From Streptomyces seoulensis (GTDB taxonomy: Bacteria > Actinomycetota > Actinomycetes > Streptomycetales > Streptomycetaceae), in the NCBI GenBank assembly GCA_013364255.1, contig CP054936.1:7892353-7956352 (forward strand): a DNA stretch of 64,000 nucleotides, in the 5' to 3' direction. Below the pieces are notes generated by a model. The model was not told the DNA's origin and made no database searches. It saw only the letters and a program-made list of their open reading frames with translations. Positions 43,641-51,930 of this stretch are shown here, piece after piece. Both the position numbers and the translations under genes were made by a program. Numbering within the stretch: the stretch's first letter is position 1; every line of letters begins with the position of its first letter.

Positions 43641-44621
43641 TCACGCGAACGCGTTTACGCCCGTCAGCTCCGCCGAGAGATCCCACAGGCGGGTCGCCCC
43701 GGCGGGGTCGACGGCCCAGGACTTCACGCCGTCGCCCAGCCCGCCGTCCCGGGTCTCCGTGCCCTCCCGGGCGGGCTCGGCGACGTCGCAGTCCTCCAGG
43801 TAGAGCCCGCCCAGGCCGTCCAGCCGCGGGGAGGTGGCCGCCCACACCTGAGTGGCGGCGCCCTGCTGCGGGGTCTTGAAGTGCTCGGGGTGGAGCACGG
43901 TGCCGTTCTCGTCGATCCAGCCGCGCTCGATCATCTCCCGCTGCTCCAGATGGCGCTGGAGCGGGGTGAGGATGCCGCCGGGGTGCAGGGCGAAGGCACG
44001 TACGCCGCGGTCCCGGGCGCGGGCGTCGAGGCCGACGGCGAACAGGGAGTTGGCGGTCTTGGCCTGCCCGTAGGCGAGCCACTTGTCGTAGCCCCGTCGC
44101 CAGTGGACGTCGTCCCACCGGACGTCGGAGAGCTGGTGGCCGCGCGAGGAGACCGAGACCACCCGGGCGCCTCCCGGCTCGATCGCCGGCCACAGCCGGT
44201 TGACCAGGGCGAAGTGTCCGAGGTGGTTGGTCGCGAACTGGGTCTCCCAGCCGGGTCCGACCCGGGTCTCGGGGCAGGCCATGATCCCGGCGTTGCCGAT
44301 GACGAGGTCCAGGGAGCGGCCGGAGCCGAGGAACCGCTCGGCGAAGGCGCGGACGCTCTCCAGGTCGCCGAGGTCCAGCTCGTCCACCTCTACGCCGGGT
44401 ACGCCCGCCAGGGCCTCGCGCGCGGTGTCCGGCCGCCGGGCCGGTACGACCACCCGGGCGCCCGCCCCGGTCAGCGCGCGCGTCGTCTCCAGTCCCAGAC
44501 CCGAATAGCCGCCCGTGACCAGGGCGAGCTTCCCGGTGAGGTCGATGCCGCGCAGGACGTCCTCGGCGGTGCTCGTCGCGCCGAAACCCGAACCGATCTT
44601 GTGCTGTGCCGAAGTGCTCAT
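43641..44621 (-). CDS. Short-chain dehydrogenase (WWOX/retinol-dehydrogenase-like)
   Basis: 326 residues with VTGGYSGLGLETTRAL (NAD(P) motif), NAGIMACP, and the active-site YGQAKTAN; the order matches the RDH/WWOX-type SDRs common in Streptomyces. The ATG at 44621 is preferred over the longer frame (to 44855) because homology begins soon after it. No ribosome site is seen; a MerR-type promoter with -10 ending eight bases before the ATG suggests a leaderless message. The substrate is unknown. Confidence 0.87.
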   Translation of the reverse strand: MSTSAQHKIGSGFGATSTAEDVLRGIDLTGKLALVTGGYSGLGLETTRALTGAGARVVVPARRPDTAREALAGVPGVEVDELDLGDLESVRAFAERFLGSGRSLDLVIGNAGIMACPETRVGPGWETQFATNHLGHFALVNRLWPAIEPGGARVVSVSSRGHQLSDVRWDDVHWRRGYDKWLAYGQAKTANSLFAVGLDARARDRGVRAFALHPGGILTPLQRHLEQREMIERGWIDENGTVLHPEHFKTPQQGAATQVWAATSPRLDGLGGLYLEDCDVAEPAREGTETRDGGLGDGVKSWAVDPAGATRLWDLSAELTGVNAFA

Positions 44622-44628
44622 GACCGGC

Positions 44629-44659
44629 ACGCTACGGATTGGAGCGCTCTCGAAGTCAA
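44629..44659 (-). promoter_or_regulatory. MerR-type promoter (19-bp spacer) for leaderless SDR gene
   Basis: On the minus strand TTGACT (44659-44654), a 19-bp spacer and TAGCGT (44634-44629). The long spacer carries the dyad TTCGAGAGC/GCGCTCCAA, the hallmark of promoters that need DNA distortion by a MerR-family activator. Transcription would start about at the ATG (44621). No MerR gene is present in this window. Confidence 0.55.
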
Positions 44660-44772
44660 GCCCCGCCGACGGCGCGCACCCGGGCCACCCGGCCGCCCGG
44701 ACACCCGCCGCGCTGACATCGTCCGCGTGGCCACGCGGCCGCGCGGACACCAGGACACCCGGACAGGGGAAA

Positions 44773-44806
44773 GCCCCGGCCGTGACGGGGGAATCACGAC
44801 CGGGGC
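44773..44806 (-). terminator. Terminator-like hairpin overlapping the leader ORF
   Basis: Arms of 13 bases with one mismatch (plus strand GCCCCGGCCGTGA and TCACGACCGGGGC) and an 8-nt loop. On the minus strand the stem is followed by TTTCCCC, so it would stop leftward transcripts coming from about 44890. Confidence 0.5.
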
Positions 44807-44826
44807 GGTCTTGCGTGGGCGCGCAT
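44794..44826 (-). CDS. Possible 10-residue leader peptide (MRAHARPPRS)
   Basis: An ATG at 44826 preceded by AGAGGCG at ribosome-site distance opens a ten-codon frame rich in Arg and Pro. Its TGA lies inside the left arm of the hairpin at 44773-44806. The arrangement resembles a transcription-attenuation leader, but no obvious amino-acid run identifies a controlling tRNA, and the next gene downstream (SDR, 44621) seems to have its own promoter. Confidence 0.3.
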   Translation of the reverse strand: MRAHARPPRS

Positions 44827-44992
44827 GGCGGTCGCCTCTCGGCGAGACGCTCCACAGGGCTTCAGCCGAACGATCGTCCCTATGGGCAATAGGTGAGGCC
44901 CGGGGACACTGTCCCATCCGCACCCACAGTTGGTTCAACGGAGAACCACCCGTCGGTGTTCCGGCGTCGGCCCGCTGACGTGGTGATCCGCG

Positions 44993-46306
44993 TCACTCCG
45001 GTTCCGCCGCGGGGCGCCCGGCCGCCGCTGCCTCCCGCTCCGGCGCCCGCACGGCGGCCGGCACCGCCTCCGCCCACAGGCTCTCCGCCTGGAGCAGCAG
45101 CGACCCGAGCACCGTGGTCCGGGCCGTCTCCCGGCCCGCGTGCTCGCGCAGCACGTCCTGCAGCCGGTGGTGCAGCTCCCGGCGGTCCCGCTCGCCCTCC
45201 TCCTCGGACCCGTCCGCGTCCGTCCGCTCACCGCGCTCGCCGAGCAGCCGGTCGCCCTCGGCGTGGCAGGCCCGCCCGATCAGCTCCAGCAGCTTCGCGT
45301 ACGTCACCAGCACCTCCGGGTCCGGCGGCTGCGGCGCGCGGTCCTCGTCGGCCGCGATCGCGAGCGTCCGGGTCAGCGCCCGTACGTGCCCGGTGATCCG
45401 GCTCCAGCGCTCGTCCTCCGAGTCCGGCGGCACGTACGAGGGGGGCCGGTGCAGCGCCCGCAGCGGGCGGTCCATCAGCCGCAGGCTCTCCCGGCTCCAG
45501 CGGCGGGCCGAGTGCAGCGTCTCCAGCCGGTGCTCCAGCCGGGCCGAGCGGCGCGACCACTCGGCCGCGGTGCGGGCGTCCCACTCCCCGTCGCGCAACT
45601 CCTCGGCGACCGCGCACAGCACGTCACCGGTCTCCCGGGCGACGGCCGCGAGGTTGTCCCGCACGTCCCGCAGATGGATCGGCGGCAGGATCAGCGCGTT
45701 GACGGCCACCCCGATCACCGCGCCCAGCAGGGTCTGGCCCAGCCGGTGCCCGACCGAGGCGGCCGAGACGCTGCCCGCCGCCAGCGTGAACACCGCCGTG
45801 GTGGCGCCGTAGACGCCCTGGTCGCCGAAGCGCGACCAGTTCGCCAGCAGCATCAGCAGCGGCAGGCAGATCGCGAGCGCGCCCAGGGTGTCGCCGGTGA
45901 CCGCCTCCGCGCCCGAGGCGAGGAGCGTCCCGGCGCAGATCGCCGTGCACTGCTGCGCCGCCCGCCGCAGCGAGCTGTACACCGTGGCCTGCACCAGGAC
46001 CAGCGCCACCCACGGCGCCATCAGGGCCATCGGGTCGCCCATCAGGTTCTTCGCCACGACCCAGGCCAGCAGGGCCGCGCCGGCCGCCTTCAGCGACTGC
46101 GCCAGCAGGTCCCGCTCCCGGCCGGGTCCGCGCCCGACCGCCCGGACGGCCCGCGCGACGCGGGCGGCCTCGGTGCGGACGGCGTGCACCGGGCGGACGG
46201 CGAGCAGCCGGACGGCGGCGCGCCACCGGTCGCCCGGCCGGCCGCGGGGCTCCTGTGGCGCGTCCGGCGGTGAAGTCGGCCCTGGGCTCTGCGGTGCGCG
46301 CGTCAT
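44993..46306 (-). CDS. FUSC-family membrane protein (aromatic-acid exporter-like)
   Basis: About 437 residues. After a basic, Pro-rich N-terminus come five or six membrane segments (LKAAGAALLAWVVAKNLM, LMAPWVALVLVQATVYSSL, LGALAICLPLLMLLANW, LLGAVIGVAVNALILPP), then a long helical cytoplasmic domain and an Ala/Glu-rich tail. The layout matches the FUSC protein at 38322-39563, but the sequences are only distantly alike. Start choice is open: ATG 46306 (given) or GTG 46330, neither with a clear ribosome site. The substrate is unknown. Confidence 0.83.
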   Translation of the reverse strand: MTRAPQSPGPTSPPDAPQEPRGRPGDRWRAAVRLLAVRPVHAVRTEAARVARAVRAVGRGPGRERDLLAQSLKAAGAALLAWVVAKNLMGDPMALMAPWVALVLVQATVYSSLRRAAQQCTAICAGTLLASGAEAVTGDTLGALAICLPLLMLLANWSRFGDQGVYGATTAVFTLAAGSVSAASVGHRLGQTLLGAVIGVAVNALILPPIHLRDVRDNLAAVARETGDVLCAVAEELRDGEWDARTAAEWSRRSARLEHRLETLHSARRWSRESLRLMDRPLRALHRPPSYVPPDSEDERWSRITGHVRALTRTLAIAADEDRAPQPPDPEVLVTYAKLLELIGRACHAEGDRLLGERGERTDADGSEEEGERDRRELHHRLQDVLREHAGRETARTTVLGSLLLQAESLWAEAVPAAVRAPEREAAAAGRPAAEPE

Positions 46307-46410
46307 GCGGGCCGGGTATCCGAAGGCCACGGGGTACTAAGCGGGATCATCATCACATTTTTCGCCCGGTGGGCGGCGGTTTCCCAGGCGGACCGCCACC
46401 CGGACCTGTG

Positions 46411-46495
46411 GACCCCAGGCCGGTGGCCCTGCCCGGCAGACCCCAGGCCGATGGCCCTGCCCCGACACACCTCAGGCCAGTGGCCCGTCCGCCAG
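46411..46495. repeat. Three tandem 28-29 bp repeats reaching into the HAD gene stop
   Basis: Read on the minus strand, three units begin GGGCCACTGGCCTGA, GGGCCATCGGCCTGG and GGGCCACCGGCCTGG, each about 28-29 bases. The first unit contains the TGA stop of the HAD gene (46472); the other two lie just beyond it. They look like duplications of the gene's 3' end. Confidence 0.65.
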
Positions 46496-47128
46496 GGACG
46501 CCAGCAGGTCGGCGGGGTCCCGGTAGACCTCCGTCGCGCCCGCCTCCTCCAGATCGGCGCGGGCGATGCCCCCGCACAGCACGGCCACACAGCGCACCCC
46601 GGCCCGGCTGCCGGCCCGCATGTCCCAGACCGTGTCGCCGACGAACACCGCCCGCCCGGGGTCCACTCCGGCCAGTTCGAGGGCGTGCTCGACGGGCTCG
46701 GGCGCGGGCTTGCCCTGTTCCACGTCGTCGGCGCTGGCCGTGGCGGTGATGGCGTCGTCCGCGTCGAGCGCCTTGCGCAGCGCGTCCAGCTCAGGACCGC
46801 TCGCCGAGGTGGCCAGCACCACCGCCCAGTCGTTCTCGTGCAGGCGCCGCAGCAGCCGGCCGGCGTCCTCGAACGCGGGCAGCCGGTCGAAGTACTGGGC
46901 GTAGAGCGTGGTGTGGGCGGCGTTCAGCTCCTCGTCCCGGGCCTTGTCGCGGTCCTCGCCGAGCAGCCGGGCGATGAGATCGGTCGAGCCGAGCCCCACG
47001 GAGCGGTGGATGGCGTGCATGGGCACCCGGTGGCCCGCCTGCCGGAAGGCCTCCCACCAGGTGACGACGTGGAGGTGGTTGGTGTCGACGAGGGTTCCGT
47101 CGACGTCGAACACGGCGGCACGGTCCAT
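46472..47128 (-). CDS. HAD-superfamily hydrolase (phosphoglycolate-phosphatase-like)
   Basis: 218 residues with all four HAD motifs: FDVDGTLVDTN (nucleophile D8, acid D10), LATSAS, the Lys in GKPAPEP and VFVGDTVWDM. The helical cap between motifs I and II is of the beta-phosphoglucomutase/phosphatase type. It hydrolyses a small phosphate ester; the substrate is not readable. GGGAGGAC precedes the ATG. The stop lies in a tandem repeat. Confidence 0.87.
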   Translation of the reverse strand: MDRAAVFDVDGTLVDTNHLHVVTWWEAFRQAGHRVPMHAIHRSVGLGSTDLIARLLGEDRDKARDEELNAAHTTLYAQYFDRLPAFEDAGRLLRRLHENDWAVVLATSASGPELDALRKALDADDAITATASADDVEQGKPAPEPVEHALELAGVDPGRAVFVGDTVWDMRAGSRAGVRCVAVLCGGIARADLEEAGATEVYRDPADLLASLADGPLA

Positions 47129-47203
47129 TACGGGAGTCCTCCCACTGCTGCTTGTCGGTGCCGGCCCGAGTACCCGCACCGGCCCGCCACCACTCGGACC
47201 GGC

Positions 47204-48241
47204 TCAGCCGGCCGCCGCCCGGGCCGGTGGGCGCCGCTCGCGCGTCCAGGTCAGCAGCTCGTCCGCGGACCAGGTCGTCACCACCCGTCCGGCCGGCACC
47301 CCGCACTCCTCGGCCCGTGCGCAGCCGTACGCCTGCCAGTCCAGCTGGCCCGGGGCGTGGGCGTCGGTGTCGACGGCGAACAGCACGCCCGCCTCGACCG
47401 CGCGCCGCAGCAGCGGCCGCGGCGGGTCGAGCCGCTCGGGGCGGCTGTTGATCTCCAGCGCGGTCCCGGTCTCGGCGCACGCGGCGAGCACCGCGTCCGC
47501 GTCGAACTCCGACTCGGGCCGCCCCCGCCCGGTCACGAGCCGTCCGGTGCAGTGCCCGAGCACGTCGGAGCGCGGATCGCGGACGGCGGCCACCATGCGG
47601 CGGGTCATCGAACGGGCGTCCATCCGCAGCTTGGAGTGGACCGACACCACCACGACGTCCAGCCGTTCGAGCAGCTCGGGCTCCTGGTCGAGCGAGCCGT
47701 CGTCGAGGATGTCGCACTCGATGCCGGTCAGCAGCCGGAACGGCGCCCAGGTCTCGTTCAGCTCCGCCACCACGTCGAGCTGCTCGCGCAGCCGCTGCGG
47801 GGACAGCCCGCGGGCCACCGTCAGCCGCGGCGAGTGGTCGGTGAGCACCGCCCACTCGTGTCCGAGCGCCGCCGCGGCCCGGCCCATCGCGGCGATCGGA
47901 CTGCCGCCGTCGGACCAGTCGGAGTGCAGGTGGCAGTCCCCGCGCAGCAGCGCCCGCAGCGCCTCGCCGCCCCGGGCGAGCGGTCGCCCGGCCTCCTGCT
48001 CCAGCGTGCGCAGATAGCCGGGCGTCTCTCCGGCCAGGGCCTCACGCGCCACCTGCGCGGTCTTCGGGCCGACGCCCTTGAGCGACTCCAGGGTCCCGGC
48101 CGCCGCGCGCTCGGCCGTCTCACCGGCGGGCAGCCCGCCCAGCACGCCGGCCGCCGTGCGGAAGGCGCGCACGCGGTAGGTCGGCGCCCCGGACCGCTCC
48201 AGCAGGAAAGCGATCTGCTCCAGTGCCTCGACAGGGTCCAT
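47204..48241 (-). CDS. PHP-domain protein with PolX-like helix-hairpin-helix N-terminus
   Basis: 345 residues. Residues 1-95 resemble the N-terminal part of PolX-type polymerases (LEQIAFLLERSGAPTYRVRAFRTAA, then the HhH GTLESLKGVGPKTAQVARE). The rest is a PHP phosphoesterase domain with DCHLHSDWSDG near 107, LTDHSPR, HSKLRMD and the final DTDAHAP metal ligands. The nucleotidyl-transfer palm of PolX is missing, so it is a likely nuclease or phosphatase. GGAGG lies five bases before the ATG at 48241, deciding against the GTG at 48256. Confidence 0.83.
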   Translation of the reverse strand: MDPVEALEQIAFLLERSGAPTYRVRAFRTAAGVLGGLPAGETAERAAAGTLESLKGVGPKTAQVAREALAGETPGYLRTLEQEAGRPLARGGEALRALLRGDCHLHSDWSDGGSPIAAMGRAAAALGHEWAVLTDHSPRLTVARGLSPQRLREQLDVVAELNETWAPFRLLTGIECDILDDGSLDQEPELLERLDVVVVSVHSKLRMDARSMTRRMVAAVRDPRSDVLGHCTGRLVTGRGRPESEFDADAVLAACAETGTALEINSRPERLDPPRPLLRRAVEAGVLFAVDTDAHAPGQLDWQAYGCARAEECGVPAGRVVTTWSADELLTWTRERRPPARAAAG

Positions 48242-48383
48242 CGCCACCTCCGCCACCAGGGTTCCCCGGCGCCCCGGACCCGCACCCGCCGAGGCGGCGC
48301 GGCGGCGGCCCGGTTTGCCCGGGACGGGCCCGGGTACTGCGGTGCCTCGTTCCCGCCGTCACCCTCACCTGGAGGTCCGTGTC

Positions 48384-49196
48384 ATGTCCGACCCCACGCC
48401 GGCCGCCGCCCGGGTGGCCGTGATCACCGGCGCCGACTCCGGCATCGGCCGCGCCACCGCCGTACGTCTCGCCGAAGCCGGTCTTGACATCGGGATCACC
48501 TGGCACAGCGACGAGAAGGGCGCCGAACGGACCGCCGAGGAGGTCCGCGCCCAGGGCCGCCGGGCGGCCGTCACCCGGATGGACCTCACCCGGCTGCCGG
48601 AGGCGGCCGACGCCCTGGACGAGCTGGCCGACGACCTCGGCGGCCGGGTCGACGTCCTGGTCAACTGCTCGGGCACCGGCACCGCCACGCCCTACCTCGA
48701 CCTGGGCCTGGACGACCTGCGCCGGGTGCTGGACGTGGACCTGGCCGGGCCGTTCCTGCTGGGGCAGAAGGCGGCCCGGCGGATGATCGCGCAGGGCGGC
48801 GGCGGCCGGATCGTCAACGTCACCTCGGTGCACGAGCACCAGCCGCGGGTGGGCGCCGCCCCGTACTGCGCGGCCAAGGGCGGTCTCGGGCTGCTCACCC
48901 AGGTGATGGCGCTGGAGCTGGCCGAGCACGGCATCACCGTGAACGCGGTGGCGCCCGGCGAGATCGCCACGCCCATGACCGGCCAGGAGGACACCGACGT
49001 CCAGACCGAGCACCGCCCCGGGGTGCCGCTGGGCCGGCCCGGCGACGCCCGTGAGGTCGCCGCCGTCATCGCCTTCCTGGCCGGCCCCGACGCCTCCTAC
49101 GTCACCGGCGCCTCCTGGAGCGTGGACGGCGGGATGCTCCGGATGGGCCCGATGGCCGGCTCGCACCTGACCGGCGACGACTGGCGGCGGCCGTGA
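48384..49196 (+). CDS. SDR-family oxidoreductase (glucose/3-oxoacyl reductase type)
   Basis: 270 residues of classical SDR: ITGADSGIGRATAVRL, NCSGTGTATPY, active-site YCAAK preceded by NVTSVHEH, and ASWSVDGGMLRMGP at the end. NAD(P)-dependent; the substrate is unknown. The DSGIGRATA variant is frequent in Streptomyces SDRs of this size. GGAGG lies eight bases before the ATG. It is divergent from the PHP gene with 142 nt between. Confidence 0.88.
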   Translation: MSDPTPAAARVAVITGADSGIGRATAVRLAEAGLDIGITWHSDEKGAERTAEEVRAQGRRAAVTRMDLTRLPEAADALDELADDLGGRVDVLVNCSGTGTATPYLDLGLDDLRRVLDVDLAGPFLLGQKAARRMIAQGGGGRIVNVTSVHEHQPRVGAAPYCAAKGGLGLLTQVMALELAEHGITVNAVAPGEIATPMTGQEDTDVQTEHRPGVPLGRPGDAREVAAVIAFLAGPDASYVTGASWSVDGGMLRMGPMAGSHLTGDDWRRP

Positions 49197-49251
49197 CCGG
49201 GGCCGGCCCCGGGACCGGCACGTCGGGCGGCCGCGACCTAGGCTGGATGAC

Positions 49252-49488
49252 ATGACCGAGAGCGCGAGCCCCTACATAGCGCAGCCGCGGATCATGGTGC
49301 TCGGGGTACAGCCGGGCACCCCGCCGTTCCGCATCGTGGAGATCGACGGCGAGGTCGTCGGCGAGGCCAGGACCGTCACCGACGTCCTCCAGGCCGCCGC
49401 CGCGTTCGGCATCCGCGTCCACGACCTGGACGACCCGGACGTGGTCCGCTGGGTCGGGGGCGACAAGTTCACCTGGAGCCGGCACTAG
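49252..49488 (+). CDS. Small conserved-looking protein of unknown function
   Basis: 78 residues, well-behaved composition (RIMVLGVQPGTPPFRIVEIDGE, then VTDVLQAAAAFGIRVHDLDDPDVVRWVGGDKF). Short strands and one helix are likely; no signal or membrane segment. Coding bias is typical of the genome and the frame fills the gap between the SDR and the convergent GH16 gene. I do not recognise a family. Confidence 0.65.
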   Translation: MTESASPYIAQPRIMVLGVQPGTPPFRIVEIDGEVVGEARTVTDVLQAAAAFGIRVHDLDDPDVVRWVGGDKFTWSRH

Positions 49489-49570
49489 CATCCGCCGCCA
49501 CCGGCTCCGTACGCCACGCGTCACCCGCCGTCGGGCCGCCCGGCGCCGGCCCTCGCCGGTCCGCCGTGGG

Positions 49571-50818
49571 TCAGCCCACCGTCCACTTCTGGGCGGCGGT
49601 GCCGTTGCAGGTCCAGATCTGCAGCCGGGTGCCGTTGGCGGAGTTGGCGCTGGGGACGTCCAGGCACTTGTTCGCCTGCGGGTTGACGATGTCGTTGGCC
49701 GAGGAGATCGCCCACTTCTGGTTCGCCCCGCCGGTGCAGTCCCACAGCTGGACCTGGGAGCCGTCGGCGGTGCCGTTGTCCTTCACGTCCAGGCACTTGC
49801 CCAGCGCCCGCAGCGTGCCGTCGGAGCCGACCGTCCACTGCTGGGCGGCGGTGCCGTTGCAGTCGTAGAGCTGGACCGCGGTGCCGTTGGCGGTGCCGCC
49901 GGCGGCCACGTCCGCGCACTTGCCGGCCAGCCCCTTGATCGCCTTGCCGCCGCTCGGCGTGCCGCTCGTGGTGACCGAGACCGAGTCGACCACCAGCTGC
50001 TGCGGGAAGGAGGTCGAGCCGTCCGGGTCGCCCGGCCAGTAGCCGCCCACCGCGAGGTTCAGGATGAGGAAGAACGGCTTGTTGAACACCCACGTCTTGC
50101 CGCCCAGATCGGCGGGCGTGCGGCGCTGGTAGACGGTGCCGTCCACCGACCAGGTGATCGAGTCGGGCGCCCAGTCGACGGCGTAGGTGTGGAACGCGTC
50201 CGCGAACGCCTGCCCGTTCGGCAGCGAGTACGGCGCGCCGATGCCGGCCGAGCCCGAGTAGCCCGGTCCGTGGATCGTGCCGTGGACCGTGGAGGGCTCG
50301 AAGCCGACGTTCTCCATCACGTCGATCTCACCGGAGTTGGGCCAGCCGACCTGCCCGATGTCGGTGCCGAGCATCCAGAACGCCGGCCACATGCCCTGCC
50401 CGCGCGGTATCTTCATCCGCGCCTCGACGTGCCCGTACTGCGCGGAGAACTTCCCCGAGGTGTTCAGCCGCGCCGAGGTGTACTGGCATGTCCCGTACCA
50501 GCACTGGTAGTTGGCGGGGTTCTCGCGGCGGGCGGTGATGACCAGGTGGCCCTGGCCGTCCAGGGCGGCATTCTTGGTGCCCGAGGTGTAGTACTGCCGT
50601 TCGTGGTTGCTGACGTTGTCGCCGGTCTCCAGCTGCCACTTGCCGGAGTCGACGGCCGAACCGGCCGGGCCGTCGAAGGTGTCGGAGAACGTCGCCGCGG
50701 CCGCCGCCGCGGGGGCGGCGGCCGGGTCCGCCTGCGCCGTGCCGACCGCGGCGGAACCGACCAGGACGGCGGACAGGGCGGCGAGGAGACATCTGCGGAG
50801 CACACGTGGACGGGCCAC
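49571..50818 (-). CDS. Secreted GH16 endo-beta-1,3-glucanase-like enzyme with ricin-type lectin domain
   Basis: 415 residues. A Sec signal (cleavage likely after A30 in TAQA/DP) leads a GH16 beta-jelly-roll with the catalytic E164-I-D166-V-M-E169 (GEIDVMENVG) and WPAFWML before it, as in laminarinases. Residues of about 287-415 are a ricin B-type trefoil with three QxW-like ends (AQQWTV, NQKWAI, AQKWTV) for sugar binding. It would degrade beta-1,3-glucans outside the cell. A 21-bp element 76-96 nt upstream matches the one before the ROK regulator gene. Confidence 0.92.
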   Translation of the reverse strand: MARPRVLRRCLLAALSAVLVGSAAVGTAQADPAAAPAAAAAATFSDTFDGPAGSAVDSGKWQLETGDNVSNHERQYYTSGTKNAALDGQGHLVITARRENPANYQCWYGTCQYTSARLNTSGKFSAQYGHVEARMKIPRGQGMWPAFWMLGTDIGQVGWPNSGEIDVMENVGFEPSTVHGTIHGPGYSGSAGIGAPYSLPNGQAFADAFHTYAVDWAPDSITWSVDGTVYQRRTPADLGGKTWVFNKPFFLILNLAVGGYWPGDPDGSTSFPQQLVVDSVSVTTSGTPSGGKAIKGLAGKCADVAAGGTANGTAVQLYDCNGTAAQQWTVGSDGTLRALGKCLDVKDNGTADGSQVQLWDCTGGANQKWAISSANDIVNPQANKCLDVPSANSANGTRLQIWTCNGTAAQKWTVG

Positions 50819-50893
50819 GGCTCTCCCTTCCGTACGGCGGCCCGTGCGGGGGCGCGCCGACAGTCGTGGGGGATGGGGGAAGAGTGTCGCCTC

Positions 50894-50914
50894 TTGATTT
50901 AAGGAGTGAACTAA
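50894..50914 (+). promoter_or_regulatory. ROK-type operator candidate (site B) upstream of GH16 gene
   Basis: TTGATTTA, four bases, GTGAACTAA on the plus strand (the GH16 gene is on the minus strand). It agrees with site A (40347-40367) at 16 of 21 positions and sits at nearly the same distance, 76 nt, from its gene. It stands out as a low-GC island. Confidence 0.6.
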
Positions 50915-50956
50915 GGGGGCGTCAATACCCTGGTCCGGACCAGCCCGCCGACTCGT

Positions 50957-51667
50957 TCACACCTTCACGCGCCGCTTGCGGGCGTGTACGGCCCGTCCCA
51001 TCCGGCGGCCCACGAGCAGGTAACCCAGCAGCGCCCCGGCCGTGTTGAGGATGACGTCGTCGACGTCGAAGGCCCGCCCGGTGATCAGCGCGCCCTGCGC
51101 GAACTCCACCAGCAGCATCACCGTCGCGGTCAGCAGCAGCACCTTGAGCATCCCGCGCGCCCGCGGCGCCACCACCGGCACCAGCACCCCGAACGGCACC
51201 CCGAGCAGCACGTTCCCGCCGATCTGCTTGACCGCCTCGCGCAGCGCCGGCGCGTCCAGATAGGCCCGCAGCGAAGCGCCCGGCCGCAGATTGGTGTGCG
51301 CCAGCGACGCGGAGGCGGGCGACGGCTCCAGGGTCAGCCGGGCCAGGACGACGGCGAACGCCACCATGAAGACGAACGCGCACACCATCGCCAGCAGCCG
51401 CAGCGGCCAGGGCGCGGGCCGGCGTTCGACGCTCTCGGCCGGCGCCGCGCGCCGCGACTCGGCCGCGACCGGCTCCTTGCGGTCCAGTCCCGGCCGGCGG
51501 CGCGCGAACCCGCCCCGGCGGGACGCGCCCCCGCGCGCGGATCCGCCCCCGCGCAGGAACCCGCCGCCGCGCGGCAGGCCGCCGGAGTCGGCGCCCGGGC
51601 CGGCGGCGGTGGTGGCGGCGGTGTGCGGGCGCGTACGGCCACGCGGGCGGAGCGCCCAGCGGTCCAT
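50957..51667 (-). CDS. VanZ-family membrane protein with Arg/Gly-rich N-terminus
   Basis: 236 residues. Residues 90-225 are a VanZ domain with four membrane segments (LLAMVCAFVFMVAFAVVLARL, NVLLGVPFGVLVPVV, LLLTATVMLLVEFAQGALI, DVDDVILNTAGALLGYLLVGR); the conserved E-Q and D-D-x-x-x-N residues are present. The first 85 residues are Gly/Arg repeats (GGGFLRGGGSARGGASRRGGF), presumably cytoplasmic. VanZ proteins are linked to glycopeptide resistance or envelope stress, but many are uncharacterised. Confidence 0.85.
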   Translation of the reverse strand: MDRWALRPRGRTRPHTAATTAAGPGADSGGLPRGGGFLRGGGSARGGASRRGGFARRRPGLDRKEPVAAESRRAAPAESVERRPAPWPLRLLAMVCAFVFMVAFAVVLARLTLEPSPASASLAHTNLRPGASLRAYLDAPALREAVKQIGGNVLLGVPFGVLVPVVAPRARGMLKVLLLTATVMLLVEFAQGALITGRAFDVDDVILNTAGALLGYLLVGRRMGRAVHARKRRVKV

Positions 51668-51681
51668 GGCATCCTCCAGTC

Positions 51682-51700
51682 GTCAACGTCCATGGTTGAC
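51682..51700. promoter_or_regulatory. Inverted repeat upstream of VanZ gene
   Basis: GTCAAC, seven bases, GTTGAC lies 15-33 nt upstream of the vanZ-like ATG in the 263-nt divergent spacer before the antiporter operon. Operator-like, but with only 6-bp arms. Confidence 0.35.
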
Positions 51701-51930
51701 AAGCCGGTTACCCGCGAACCACGCCGCGATACCGTCGCCCGGCCGCCGCCCCGCCGCTCCCGGCCAGGGCGCCCGCCCGGTTTCCGTTGCTGCTGTCGGG
51801 GCAACCGGGCCCCAGACCCGCGCGCCGCCGCCCGTCCCGCGGCCGGCCCGGTGTTTGGATGCCGACAGACGCCGTACGGCACTGCGGCGCACAGCGACGA
51901 GGACGACGACCGGACCGGCGGAGGTGGCGG

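Larger units (their letters stand above)
44622..44992. other. Intergenic region rich in regulatory symmetry
   Basis: Besides the MerR-type promoter, the leader frame and the hairpin, this 371-nt spacer holds the palindrome GGGACA-C-TGTCCC (44903-44915) and the inverted repeat GGTTC-AACGGA-GAACC (about 44932-44947). No protein gene of usual size is supported. A short leftward RNA from about 44890 to 44770 is possible. Confidence 0.4.
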
